Shown piece by piece: positions 11,839 through 22,541 of a stretch of DNA of 64,000 bases (positions are counted from its first letter, which is position 1; each line of letters starts with the position of its first letter). A model generated the notes under the pieces. The model searched no databases. It was not told the origin of the DNA and saw nothing but the letters and a program-made list of their open reading frames with translations. Made by a program: the position numbers and the translations under genes. The stretch spans positions 10,310,001 through 10,374,000 of the forward strand of contig NC_044020.1 in assembly GCF_900496995.4 (NCBI RefSeq), in the 5' to 3' direction. This stretch comes from Aquila chrysaetos chrysaetos. Lineage: Eukaryota > Chordata > Aves > Accipitriformes > Accipitridae.

Positions 11839-14800
11839 CTTTAAAGACAAAAACAAAAAAACAAACAAAACCCACACAAATTAACAAAAAATCCTGAGCT
11901 ACATGAGACTTAGCAGGAAAGACAATACCATAAACACAGCAAGAAATTCTATGACGTTTAAACTGGTTTCTATGAGATACAAGCTTCCAGGATCTGTTAC
12001 CTTGCACAGAGGTTGAAAACAAAAGAACATCAAGTAAACAGCAGATCAAAGCACCTCACACGAGGCTTCAGGAAATATTTTAGACTGTTAAGAATAAAAG
12101 TCAGCCAGTGGCAATGGGAACAGGAGGGAGGAAAAAAGATCACTTCAACAGGAAACTTAGTAAGACCAGTCTGGCTTCTTCACTGAAAGAGGACAAACTG
12201 CCAAGAATAAGCTAATTTAAGCACCAATGCGCAGACTTTAATAATGACTTTTGGAGGGGAAATTAGATTGCACTATACTGGTCACAAACCAAGAGAAAAG
12301 AGATGTTCAAGAGTAGCAAATTACATTCTCAAGAAATTTATGAAGAAATACTTCTCCTGGTCCAGTTTGTAGGAATCAAAATTCCCCACTGGGGAATTCT
12401 ACTGCATTGCAAATTGGCAACCTTTTGCAGTTTCACACTTGAATGAAAATTCAATTTACCGCTTGTGAGCTTCAAAACTTCAGCTTTCTCTTGCAAATAA
12501 AGGCATTTTGATAAAGCAATCCAATAGTAAATTTTGACAACTGTAAAAAAAAAAAAAGAAAAAAAAAAGAGCAGCAACTTTTTAGGGTAGGGAATAGATT
12601 ACCTCATGACTCTAGCCAAAACTGGGAATTGACAACATAGGATTTCACAAGCTGACTAAAATGAAAGTAAAGCAAAGTTCCCATTGGTAGTTGTGAAAAA
12701 AATCATGGACTTTTACTTCATATCTAACCTGACCACAGAGCAGAAGGAAAGTTAATCCAAACAGACTGCAGTTCTCTCATTGGATGGTTTGAGGCTGATA
12801 GTACAAGTAATATCATTAAGTTTCTTTCTTACATTGCCTTTCGAAGTTAAGCTCTGTTAGAGCAAATGACATTAAGAGCCCAGCCTGTAACACGTGTGAC
12901 ATTTAAGCTAAACCAAGAGAACTCCATTGTTGTCAGCAGAGCCCTCCATGTGCTTATAACTAAGCACATGTGCATACAGCTGCAGAATTAGGACCTCATT
13001 ATGACAAGTTTATCTTAGATGTCATCTAAAACAAATTATCTTCAATACCAGGAGCAAAATTACCATGTTTATCCTGCAAGTCACTGTTACATTTCCAGGG
13101 AACCATTTACCGCAAATCAAAAGCATAAGTCCCCCTCTTGTGGCAATACTTTATTGGTGCTGCGAGAAAAGCACTACACTATGCTTACAACACATACTGA
13201 TACACCCAAATATGTTCTTATGACTACATTTTCATAACACTGTAAAACATATATTGGAAAGAGAGACAAGCCTTTTATTGGTACTCTTACTGGAGCAACT
13301 GGACAGGAAGCATCACAAAAGTTTGCGCATGAGCAAGGAGCAAAAAATAAGAATTCTGCAAGCAAGATGACTTCAATACTGAAGATGAGAGGAAAGCAAA
13401 ACATAAATGTCAGAGATTTGAGCCTCAACAGCTTTTTTTTTTTTTTAACTAGGCTCTTATAGATTGGATAAGAAAGGAATAAAATTTATGTTAAATTTCA
13501 TTAACTCCTCTAGCCTATAAACAGCTAAGTGGCACTGCTCTTACACGGGATTCTGCTGACTCTGCAAAAATTAAAAGCTTGTATTGAAGACACAGCTCTA
13601 AATCTTCTTCTACTCTAACTCTCACAGTGGAAAATCTCTGTTCACTGTGAGAACTGAGGAAAGAAAGTTCACTTTCTTTCTTTTCTCACTGTGACAAAAG
13701 AAGGAAAGAAAGACTGCGGGTCAATATACTGTTTGAAGTAGGAACTGAGGCTGAATTTTCAAAAAAATCTGGCAAAACTTATTTTCGTTATTACAGAAGA
13801 CAGAAATTTCAGATGCTCTGGAGGATTTTTAAGTAACAAATAGGTGTACTGAGTGGACAACACTGTAAGCAGACAGACTGAGTCAGGAAACCAGTATTTT
13901 AGTGCCAGTACAATCCATGAGCAGCTGCTAAATCTCTTCTGTTTCTCCTGGCTCTATCTATGTAGATGTCTGTTTACCATACCTGTGCTCTAGGGCCCTA
14001 AGACCAGTTAAGACTCCAAGCCTTAGTCTATCACAGAGAAGATGTCAGAGGTAGATGGTTTTGTTCCATTTACATTCAAGTTCACCTGTAACTAAAGTCA
14101 GTACAATCTGCATTCTGCTTAAATAAAATAAACCATCAAAATAAAGACTGATTCAGTTCTGATTGAGGGAAAACAACCTTATATTTTCAGTTCAGAATAG
14201 GTTTAACTCTGAGAATACAAGGATACTCACATCATAGTTCTGAGCCAGATACATCCCAACCACATTGCCAAGAGTAAAACCAAGCTAAACAGAAGAAAGG
14301 CAGAAAAAAAAAAGTTAACATCCTTCCATCAAAAGCATATTGGTTAAAATTAAAAAAATAAATAAAAATATTGCAAGTCATGTGAACACTAACGCGTTTC
14401 AATTCCACTCATACTTAATTTCTCACCTTTCTTCCAATAGGTGCAATTTTACCCATCTTCCTCAGCAGGAAAACCTTACCATTATTTCCAAAATACAGCA
14501 CAGTTGTGTTTTCAATACACATCTCCAAGACTATTTGGACCAGGCTATGATCACCTTTGTAAAGTTCTTTGCACACACACAAAGGCAGTAACTCCCATGA
14601 AAATGGGGGAGATAACAGCAGGGACCTACATATCAGAGCTCGTGGTCCACACCTGGAAAGCCTAAAGCAACACCCCACTAAAACAATACTCAATGCTAGA
14701 GAGGGACAAACGTATACAAAGACATAACACAGTAATACACGGTTAAAAAAAAAAAAAAAAGGTTCACAAGCTTGAAAGTCAGCGCAGAGGCTCTGACTGC

Positions 14801-17800
14801 AAAAAGATCCCAGTCTCACTTTAAAAGGTTTAAGAGTAGAGCTCCTCCATCAACTTAAAATGATGTAAACCCACTACTTCTCTTCTGCAACAACTAACAA
14901 CTGTGCACCTTCCTGACCCCTTCGACCCTAAGAGATTAGTTTTCAGCCAAATCCACTCTGATCTAGGGGCTCCTCTAAGGCAGGAAAGCACTGTTGGTTG
15001 GAAGCAGGGCACAACCTCTTCTAACAATGGTGCAAACTCATGGTTGCTGAAGGGTGTCTGTGCAAACGCACCCTGGAAGAAGAGCAAGCGCAAAACAGAA
15101 GCACAGTTCTTGGCCGTGACCCTGTTTGCCAGCTGAGGAAAATCCTCAAGTGTAACAACGCTCCTGGAGTGAAAGAAATTCCTCTCTTCAAAGACAGGTG
15201 ATGACATTTTCATTCAGCAACTCCCCAAGATCCTAGATTTTATTTTTATTGTTATGTTTCATAATAAGTAGGTCCTATACTACGAAAGCTCATTTGACTA
15301 TTTTGGAAGGGGACACTACTAATATTGTGCCTTCATTCATTGTCAGTAGAAAAATCACTCTATATGACAGCTGAGGCCAGTTTTATTTAAGAAAACTATT
15401 ATTGCTTATGGTCACTGCTGTCAAACTAAAATATTTTAAGAAAAATAAAACCACTGTCCACAATAACTTTGCCATCACATACTGACTAGTCATCTTTTCC
15501 ATGCCCAAAGCAGGATACAGTACAGCTCATCTTTTCAGTGATTCAGACTCCTTAAGCATCACCGGTGAAAAGCTAGCTACAGAAAACTAAAACTGGCTGA
15601 AAACTGCCAAATGAGTCATGACTGAAAGTTAGTTCAGTATTTTCTTAAACAGATTTTTGGTCTTATTCTTTGTTTATTATTACTTTTTAAGGAGCTTAGC
15701 TTTAACAACTTAAGAAAAAGTAGAGTTCTTTTTGTGTGTACTGCACTGGTTATCATTTGCTCTTGTGGTTTTAATCATCAGTTAAAGAAGTACTCTGGGA
15801 GATATTAACAAACATTTCACTGATATAAGCCAGACTTGTGGTTCCTCTTAATGCAGAGCATCCCTCTAGCAGAGGAAAGTTTCCTCCATCTTTAGCGCTG
15901 AGAAGTCACTTGAAAACACAAACCTGGTCCTTGTTTATTAGCAGTTTTCTAGACTTTCACCCTAGAATATTTCCAAAGATGGGACAACTATCATATTCTG
16001 CTGTGTGATAAGACTTATTTGGTACAGATGCTACTGACATCAGCCCTCCCTTTAAGTGTACTCCTTTGTTGAAAAGTCTAGCACTCCATTCAAGAGCAGT
16101 CCACCCAGTTACATTTACTTTTACAGCTGGCAATTGAAGCAGAGCAAAACATTTCACTATTTAGACTTCAATTATGGATACAGCAAAACATATAGCCAAA
16201 TAAAATTTGCACGTTAACCAAGGACAACAGGGCTGATGTAGACTTCAAGGTCTTCCAATTTCTACCCAGCATCAAGTTGCATTTTAAACAAATGTTTATT
16301 TTGTGCTTAACTCTGGATAGCAAAAATATATGGTTTGCAAGATTATCCCTTTATCTCTCTGTTACAGCCCTAACAAGGGAGAGCAAGAGTCAAATACCCA
16401 ATCTACACCCCAAGAAGGAAGAAACCCAGAATTAGTACATTTTTTCTAACTTTCAGGTGCTAATTAAGAAGTCATAATTAATAAGAGGTTTTCATCTAGC
16501 AGCTGCAACAAAAAAACCATTAGCAGCAAGCAGTAGAGTTGATAAACACAGAAACTTTGAGAATGGCTAAGCGTATTTACTGCTACTGAATGCTTTCAGT
16601 GGAGTGAAGAGACTATAAAAGACAGCTACAGAAATGACTGAGGCTTTTGTAGTTGTTATTACATTTTATTTTGAAGTTGCAATAAAAAAATAGGCCTTAT
16701 TTATTCATTTCATAAAACCACGCAAGACTCTCTGAACTTAGAGTAGGCCATTTCTTCTTGCTCTGTATCAACACTTGGTATGAAACTTACTAGCCAGCTG
16801 AATTATTCTTCCCCCAACAAAACATCAAAGAATATCACTTATTGTTTGTACTTACTGGGACATACCTGAACACAGCTAAAACCCTAGAGTGTCCCTCACA
16901 ACACTACAATGAAAAACGGGGGACTGCCTCCATGCTTTGCTACAGCAGAAACCAGCATCTTTTTTTGGTCAGGTAACTTATTTCCACGCTTGGCAGTAAA
17001 AATACCAGCATCCATTAAGTATTTAATGAAGAGTAGCCAGGCATCTAACTTCAGACACCCAGAAGAGTTTAGGGTAACATACCAAAACACGGAAAGGAAT
17101 ATTAAAATGACAAAAGTACGAAACCATTTAGTCTATTAATTCTGCTGTTGCTAAGGGGATTTAACGAAAGGCAGTAATGAAACAGGAGCCCTTGCCTTAA
17201 CTTCCATATGTAAAAATCCCCATCTCCAGCGATAAATATTTAAAGGCGACCAAAATGGTAAGGACCGAAAACCGCTGCTCTCACAAAAGGAGGGACATAC
17301 ACACGCCAATACGAAGAAATGTGAGCAGCAGGAAGGCATTACCGTGAGCAAGCAAAATCTGCTGAATCCCTAAGGCAAATTAAGGGCACGATTTGGAGAA
17401 AAAACAGGGCAGGAACGTCTCGTTCTCCGAGCAGCTGAAAGGCCCCGCTCTGCGGGGAGCGGGGACAAACCCGGCGGTACCGAACAGCGGGGCGAGGCCA
17501 CGCAAAGGGCCAGGGCGGGTTTGAAGGCGCCGGAGAAGGGACCCGGCCTGACGCCGCACGCACAGGGCCGCTGCGCCGCTGAAGAGCCAAAACCGGGCGC
17601 AGTCGCCCCGTGTAAGCGCCTTCACGGCCACGGGGGCGAGTCACGCCACGGGGCGGGAGCACCCGAGGGGCGCAGCGGGGGGCTGAGGGGAGAGGCCGCC
17701 CGCCCGCCGGGCCTCCCCGGAGCCCGCCGCGGGGCGCGGGCGGGGACCGCACACAGACACTTTCCTCCCCTTGGCCGAGGAGCGGCCCCGCCACCGCCAC

Positions 17801-17884
17801 CGCCCCCGCCCGCCTCGCTCCGCCCCGCCCCGCGCGAAATGGCGGCGCCGCCGCCCCGCGGAGCCTTACCAAGAACTGCAGCAT
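11758..17884 (-). CDS. STMP1: STMP1, short transmembrane mitochondrial protein 1 (49 aa, three coding exons)
   Basis: Coding exons on the minus strand are 17884-17870 (MLQFL), 14284-14231 (LGFTLGNVVGMYLAQNYD) and 11838-11758 (from IPNIAKKLEDF to PPSDKS, then TAA). All junctions fall between codons. Donors are GGTAAGG and GTGAGT; both acceptors end in AG after T-rich tracts. The product is a single-pass micropeptide: about 20 hydrophobic residues with small-residue positions (G, G, G, A) from the N-terminus, then a lysine-rich charged tail (about residues 29-45) likely to form an amphipathic helix. It matches human STMP1 (C7orf73, 47 aa) almost residue for residue in exons 1 and 2. The family sits in mitochondrial membrane and is reported to associate with respiratory-chain complexes; that role is from the literature, not visible here. 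The tail ends PPSDKS, two residues longer than my memory of the human PPSA end. Start chosen because it gives the conserved MLQFLLGF start, with G at -3. Confidence 0.96.
11839..14230 (-). other. STMP1: STMP1 intron 2
   Basis: About 2.4 kb with normal splice ends. It contains an A-rich tract at 12545-12569 and a strong hairpin at 13643-13693. No gene or dated repeat is recognised inside. Confidence 0.9.
13643..13693. repeat. inverted repeat / hairpin in STMP1 intron 2
   Basis: GAAAGAAAGT and its exact complement ACTTTCTTTC are separated by only two bases. Outer arms CACTGTGAGAA and TTCTCACTGTG pair with one mismatch, separated from the inner stem by a small bulge. Confidence 0.6.
14231..14284 (-). 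CDS. STMP1: STMP1 coding exon 2 (18 codons)
   Basis: Encodes the rest of the membrane helix and the turn, LGFTLGNVVGMYLAQNYD. It is flanked by a 'ttctgtttag' acceptor and a GTGAGT donor. Confidence 0.95.
14285..17869 (-). other. STMP1: STMP1 intron 1
   Basis: About 3.6 kb. Mostly AT-rich with a 17-base A run near 14744-14760; the first few hundred bases on the promoter side (about 17430-17869) belong to the CpG island. Open frames at 14415-14819 and 14830-15213 lack family resemblance. Confidence 0.9.
17870..17884 (-). CDS. STMP1: STMP1 coding exon 1 (5 codons)
   Basis: Encodes only MLQFL before the donor GGTAAGG. Reading past the donor gives an open frame of 181 codons down to 17339, but that continuation is GC-rich intron and not part of the family. 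Confidence 0.93.
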
Positions 17885-17888
17885 GGCG

Positions 17889-17943
17889 CCCGCCTGCTTG
17901 CCTGCTTACCCGCCCGCCCGCCTGCCTGCCTGCCTGCCTGCCG
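17889..17943. repeat. CCTG/CCCG tetranucleotide repeat in the STMP1 5' leader
   Basis: Imperfect tetranucleotide repeat: CCTG-type units with interruptions, three CCCG-type units, then about five clean CCTG units. It begins 4 bases upstream of the STMP1 start codon, so on the mRNA it reads as GGCA/GGCG units in the 5' leader. Confidence 0.8.
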
Positions 17944-18250
17944 GGGAAGTCAGGCGGGCGGCGGCTCCTCTTCCGGGTGCCGGCCCGCCCTCACCGCCGC
18001 CGGTGGGGGGGGGCGTGCGCCCAGCACGGCACGGCCCGCCCGCGCCCCTCGGGCGGCTCCGCCGCCTCTGCCCCGCCAGGCCCCGGGACCCCTCCCGGAG
18101 GCCGACGCTTGGGGCGGCCGGTCCCAGCCGCTTTGGGGGATAAGGAACCGCGCAAGGAGGGCGGCGGGCCGTCTTTTAAGGCCTCCCTCCCCCTGCTCAG
18201 GGAGGCGTCCAGCCTGCCGCTCCTGAGGGGCTGCCCGGGGGGCGCCGAGC

Positions 18251-18479
18251 AGTTAAATGAGAGCTCGAGTTTTTACGCTACGGGTGACTTCAAGCTGGGG
18301 CCTTCGAGGAAGGACCAGGGAACTAGGCATCTAGATGCGGGTGAAATCCTGTATGGTTTGGGTGTCCCCTGCCTCAATGCTTGGGAAATCTCAGCCTCCC
18401 AGGCTGGAGAAGGCTGAAAGAAAGGTTTTCTTTTTCTTTTTTTTTTTTCCTTCCCTACTGAGCACTCGCTAGACCTCCT
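18251..18479. other. shore of the CpG island
   Basis: Transitional sequence with a T-rich tract at about 18430-18450. Open frames here are extensions of GC-rich island frames and are not supported as genes. Confidence 0.4.
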
Positions 18480-18979
18480 CCAGGGTACCCATGGCCAGGT
18501 TTGGGGCCTCAGCATAGGAAAGACTTGGACAAGTTGGAGCAAGCTCAGCAGAGGCCCCGGAGCTGATCAGGGCTGGAGACCTCCCGGCGAGGGGAGGCTG
18601 AAGGAGCAGGACTCGTGCGGCCGTGCGGGGGGACCTAACGGCAACCCCCCAGGGCCTACCGGGGGGCTGTTGGTCAGGTGGAGCCAAGCTTTTCATAGCT
18701 GGGACCATGGGAGGGTGACAGACGGCAGGGACAAGATGATACGAGTGGACTGGGCTGGATTTAAGGACAGACTGTTTTGTCACTTAGGGGAGACAGGCAG
18801 GCAGTTGGCCCAGATTGCCCACAGATTGTGCTGTCTCTGCCTTCGGAGGTTTTCAAGACCCAGCTGGGTTAAACCTTGAGCAACCCGCTCTAAACTCAGA
18901 GTTGACGCTGCCCTGAGCAGGCGGCTGGACTAGGGACGTCCTGAGGCCCCCTCCCACCTGAATCATCCTATGATCCCAC
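18480..18979 (+). mobile_element. CR1 LINE 3' end, sense on + strand
   Basis: Keeps the CR1 3' terminal text: 'ttggacaagttggagcaagc' near 18525, then 'gttttcaagacccagctggg' (18850), 'gactagggacgtcctgaggc', and the terminal 'atcctatgatccc' like the CR1 tail repeat. The middle is rearranged and GC-rich. Noncoding. Confidence 0.8.
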
Positions 18980-21639
18980 AAGAGCTTTCAAAAAAACTGT
19001 GTTCCCTTTTTTCTTTCCTTTTTTTTTTTTTTCCTAGCACGATTAGAAAATGAGAGTAGTTGTCCTTTGTGAAACACTGGGGTTAGTTTCTTTTAATGGC
19101 TACGCTTAATTAATTGAGATTTGAGCAGTAAATAACAGGGAAATTTCACCTGCTGAAAGTCAGTAAGAGATTGGAGACTTTTATTGCAATGTATTACAAA
19201 TCTCTTTTTCACATACCATTTCAGATTTAAAAAAAAAAAAAAAATCAAAACAAAACACGTGGCTATTGTGGAACTATTAAGCAACTCTACCCTGAAACCA
19301 AGTTTACTGAAACTAAGCCTCTGTTTCCAGAAAGCTCAAATGCTCCATCTAACTGAAAACACATAGCTTCCTGCCTTTCTGGGGCAGGTACCCTGGCAAA
19401 GTAAAGAAGTATCTTCTTCCCATTCTACAAAAGGAAGCACAGAAAGATACTAAGTAACTTCTTTTTTAGTCCTGGTGATTCTGTAGGGAGGAGCTGGACT
19501 AGAGACAACTTTCTCCTGAATTTCAGGCTATCCCAAAGCTACTGTATTGTACTTCCCTCCCTGGGCCAGAGCTGACTTCTGGAAATGGCACGCAGAGGTT
19601 TGGATGGATGTGGCACAAGAGCCAGGATTGGGATTCCTTGCCTTCTGGAATGGCGCTCCCAGAACTCTCGGAAATGAGCTTGGTTCTAAAAACAGGAACA
19701 AATCACCTAGTAATAACTATTTTCCTAATGCTGAGGTCTTCTACACATGTGCAGGATCAGAGTGCTGAGATAATACTACAGACTCCAGCCCGAGCACATG
19801 TCAGAAATCAGGAGACAAGGCTTTCAGTAATAATAATGCCTCCACAGTATCACCACAGGGAGATAAAGTTTCTCCTGTTTTCTGCTCATTAAAAATGTTG
19901 TTATGCTTAGACTATAATGAGTACAACATCTGTTAGACAGTCTTGGCTCAACAGTATACACAGTTGTTTTCCTACATGCCATGAATTTCCTCTGTGACAT
20001 TTAATGGGGCAGCCAAAAATAATTTTTTCCTTTAAAGTAAATCCATTCCATTTACATCAGTCAATGCTGAATCATTTTGAGTTAGAGACTGTAGAGGGTG
20101 GATATGGTGGATGGCATATGTTATTGGAAGGAAGAGCTCAGTCTGACAGCTATAAATGCAACTATCGTGCTTTTATAGCTGAGGGGAAAAAAAAGAAAAA
20201 GAAACAAGCTTTCTTCTTTTGAGCTCCCCCAAATATACCTTCACCACAGACCAGAGAGTCTTATAAGCAGGCAGCACTTACTCCAACCTGGGCATTGGCT
20301 GTAATTTGTTTGGAGTGCATTTATTTGATCTTCTTAAGAAGAGAAGGAATTAGGAAGAGGCACACAAGACTCCCCATCTCCAACACCAGTGATGCTGTTC
20401 TGGGCAATGTTCAGGGGGTGGAAGGAGTCCATTGTGCTACATGGCACTGGTTTTGTTTTGCCTGCTTGGGGGTGGGTTGGTTACATGGTCTGCTTTTCAT
20501 TTGCTTTGCTTTTTTCATTCTCTGCTTGTCCTGCCAGAGGATGATAGAAGTCATAATCCTTCTCAGACCAGGGGCTCAAGGCTGTCTGGGTCTTCTTTAA
20601 GGTAGCTCTTGCAGCTTCTTCTTCTCTTGTAGCTACCAGCTGTTGCCAAAGAGATTGGTAAAAGCATGTGGAGAATAAGCATGAGATGAGGAGCTGCAGC
20701 CCAAATGGGAGTTCATTGTGCTTGTGTGATACCGAGCTGGCTTCACTTGGCAGAATAACCCAGGTAAACCTGGGCTCAGTGAGGCTGACAACTGATTTAC
20801 AGCATCTTTGCTTTAGCTTCTTCCACCTTGCCATCACACACACAGTTTAGGATATTGAGTCTTTTGTGTGGGAAAACAACAGGTCCAAATCCAGAAGTGT
20901 GAATATCTGCAGTGTAAAGAAGAATTTAAAAGTCATGGAGCACCTGTGAGATCCCAGGAGCTACTGCATGCATTCAGTTAAAACCAAAGCTGAAGTGCTG
21001 AATATCAAGTACAGTGAGTTCTTCAGTCACCTGCAGATGAGATATACAGATAGTCTGATAATTTTGAACAATAAGTATGTGCAGGCAAGTTGTAAAGGCC
21101 ACAGTAACACCGATACATATAATGAACAATGTCTTTGAAAACAGATTGTCCCTTGTAACCAAGAATCTGGAAGAGTAAGCTACGAAAAATGAGTAAGGTT
21201 GGAAAACTCATCTTTCTAACTGAGATAGGGACAAAAAAGGTATAATTTTTAATACATTTGCTGCTGGTGAAGACTTTCTCAGTGTTATCTACTTTACTCA
21301 GGTGTTCTACAAGTATAGTCAAGCCCGAGAGGTATGCAGAAAGCTTGTTTGTCAGGAAATACTGGCTATTCTACATTATTCTCAATTGCTAAATCATATT
21401 TGAAAATGCATTCATGTTGATTTAATATTGATTTTAACATGCATGTGCAGGTATATATATATACTCCACTTTATGGAAAGTGAGAATCCCTTTCTTAAAG
21501 AACAATATTTCATTTACCCTGTTTTTTACAGTAAGTTTTCTGGTGTATGAATGTACCAGGACAAGACAGTTTTGTGTGTTAGGCCCTGTAGAAAAAGAAG
21601 GGTGTTATGCCACTATATTATGAGAAATGATGACAAAGA
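18980..21639. other. intergenic, no gene seen
   Basis: Contains T- and A-rich runs (19019-19034, 19229-19244, about 20187-20203) and a short (TA)n at about 21451-21462. No exon with splice sites plus family resemblance could be found on either strand. In particular, nothing resembles the NUP205 C-terminus, which mammalian synteny would place in this direction. Confidence 0.5.
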
Positions 21640-22541
21640 AGAGCTTATACTCTTACACCGACATAAATCTATGGGCCCAGATCGAATACACCCCAGGGTG
21701 TTAAGAGAAGTGGCTGACATTGTTGCAGGGCCACTGTCTATAATATTTGAAATGTCATGGAGATCAGGGCAGTGTCATACCCATCTATAAGAAGGGCCAA
21801 AAGAGGGCCCTGGAAACTACAGACCCATTAGTCTTACTTCAAGCCCTGGGAAAGTAATGGAATGAGTTCTCCTAGAAACTATATTACAAATCAAATGAAG
21901 GAGGTGATTGGGAAAAGCCAGCATGGATTTAGCAAAGGCAAATCATGCCTGACAAACGTGACCACATTCTACAACAAAATAACATTTTCTGTCAACACGG
22001 GGAGAGCACTGGACTTCAGCAAAGCATTTGACACTATTTCCCACAGTCATCTCCTGGACAAACTGGCAAGATACAGACTGGATGGGTGGTCTGTGAGATG
22101 GGTAGGAAATTGGCTCACAGGCCTCACTCAGAGGGTGGTGATCAATGGTTTTTGCAGGAAAGACTGAAGGAGTTAGGTCATTTCTCCCTGGAGAAGAGAA
22201 GGCTCAGGGGGTATCTTTTGACAGTATTCCAGCACTTAATGGGCAGCTACAAAGAGGATGGAGGTTCTCTCTTCACATGGACCCATATGGAAAAGACAAG
22301 GGACAATGGGTGCAAGTTGCAGTGGGAGAGGTTTCATCTTGATATAAGAAAGAAATTTTTTACAGTGAGAACAATCAGTCACTGGAACAACCTTCCCAGG
22401 GACATGGTAGAGTCCCCATCACCAGAGGTTTTCAAGATGCAATTGGAGAGGGTACTAGACAACCTCATCTTTCCCACAAAACATTGGACAAGATGATCTT
22501 TTGAGGTCCCTTCCAACCTGGCTGTTGTATGATTCTATGAT
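21640..22541 (+). mobile_element. CR1 LINE, internally deleted, with intact 3' tail, + strand
   Basis: Starts in the reverse-transcriptase region ([25 protein letters not shown] text around 21660-21720). It keeps the motif stretch DFSKAFDTISHSHLLDKL at about 22013-22066 and WVGNWLTG just after. Near 22155 it jumps directly to the 3' part ('ctccctggagaagagaaggc', 22184), so roughly the block between RT motifs and 3' UTR is deleted. It ends in 'ttgtatgattctatgatact', the typical CR1 tail. Frames are broken, so it is not active. Confidence 0.9.

Larger units (their letters stand above)
17430..18250 (-). promoter_or_regulatory. STMP1: CpG-island promoter of STMP1
   Basis: A sharp island of very high GC and CpG density in an AT-rich, CpG-poor background, centred on STMP1 exon 1. 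It holds several GC boxes (for example 'ggggcggggcgg' read on the minus strand at about 17822-17833), an ETS/GABP-type CCGGAAG on the minus strand at 17976-17970 and a YY1-type AAATGGCGGC at 17837-17846 just inside intron 1. No TATA box is evident. ETS and YY1 sites are usual in promoters of nuclear genes for mitochondrial proteins. The exact start of transcription cannot be read from the sequence. Confidence 0.85.

Noticed and set aside
17339..17884. 181-codon minus-strand frame that begins at the true STMP1 start
   Set aside because: It reads through the GGTAAGG donor into intron 1. Only the first five residues belong to the family; the remainder is CpG-island composition. An intron-retained form cannot be excluded but is not supported.
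17521..18417. 298-codon open frame on the + strand over the CpG island
   Set aside because: GC-rich islands lack stop codons by composition. The product is alanine/proline/arginine-rich low complexity, antisense to STMP1 exon 1, with no domain.
21551..22496. Open frames with reverse-transcriptase-like text
   Set aside because: These are fragments of the CR1 LINE and not host genes.
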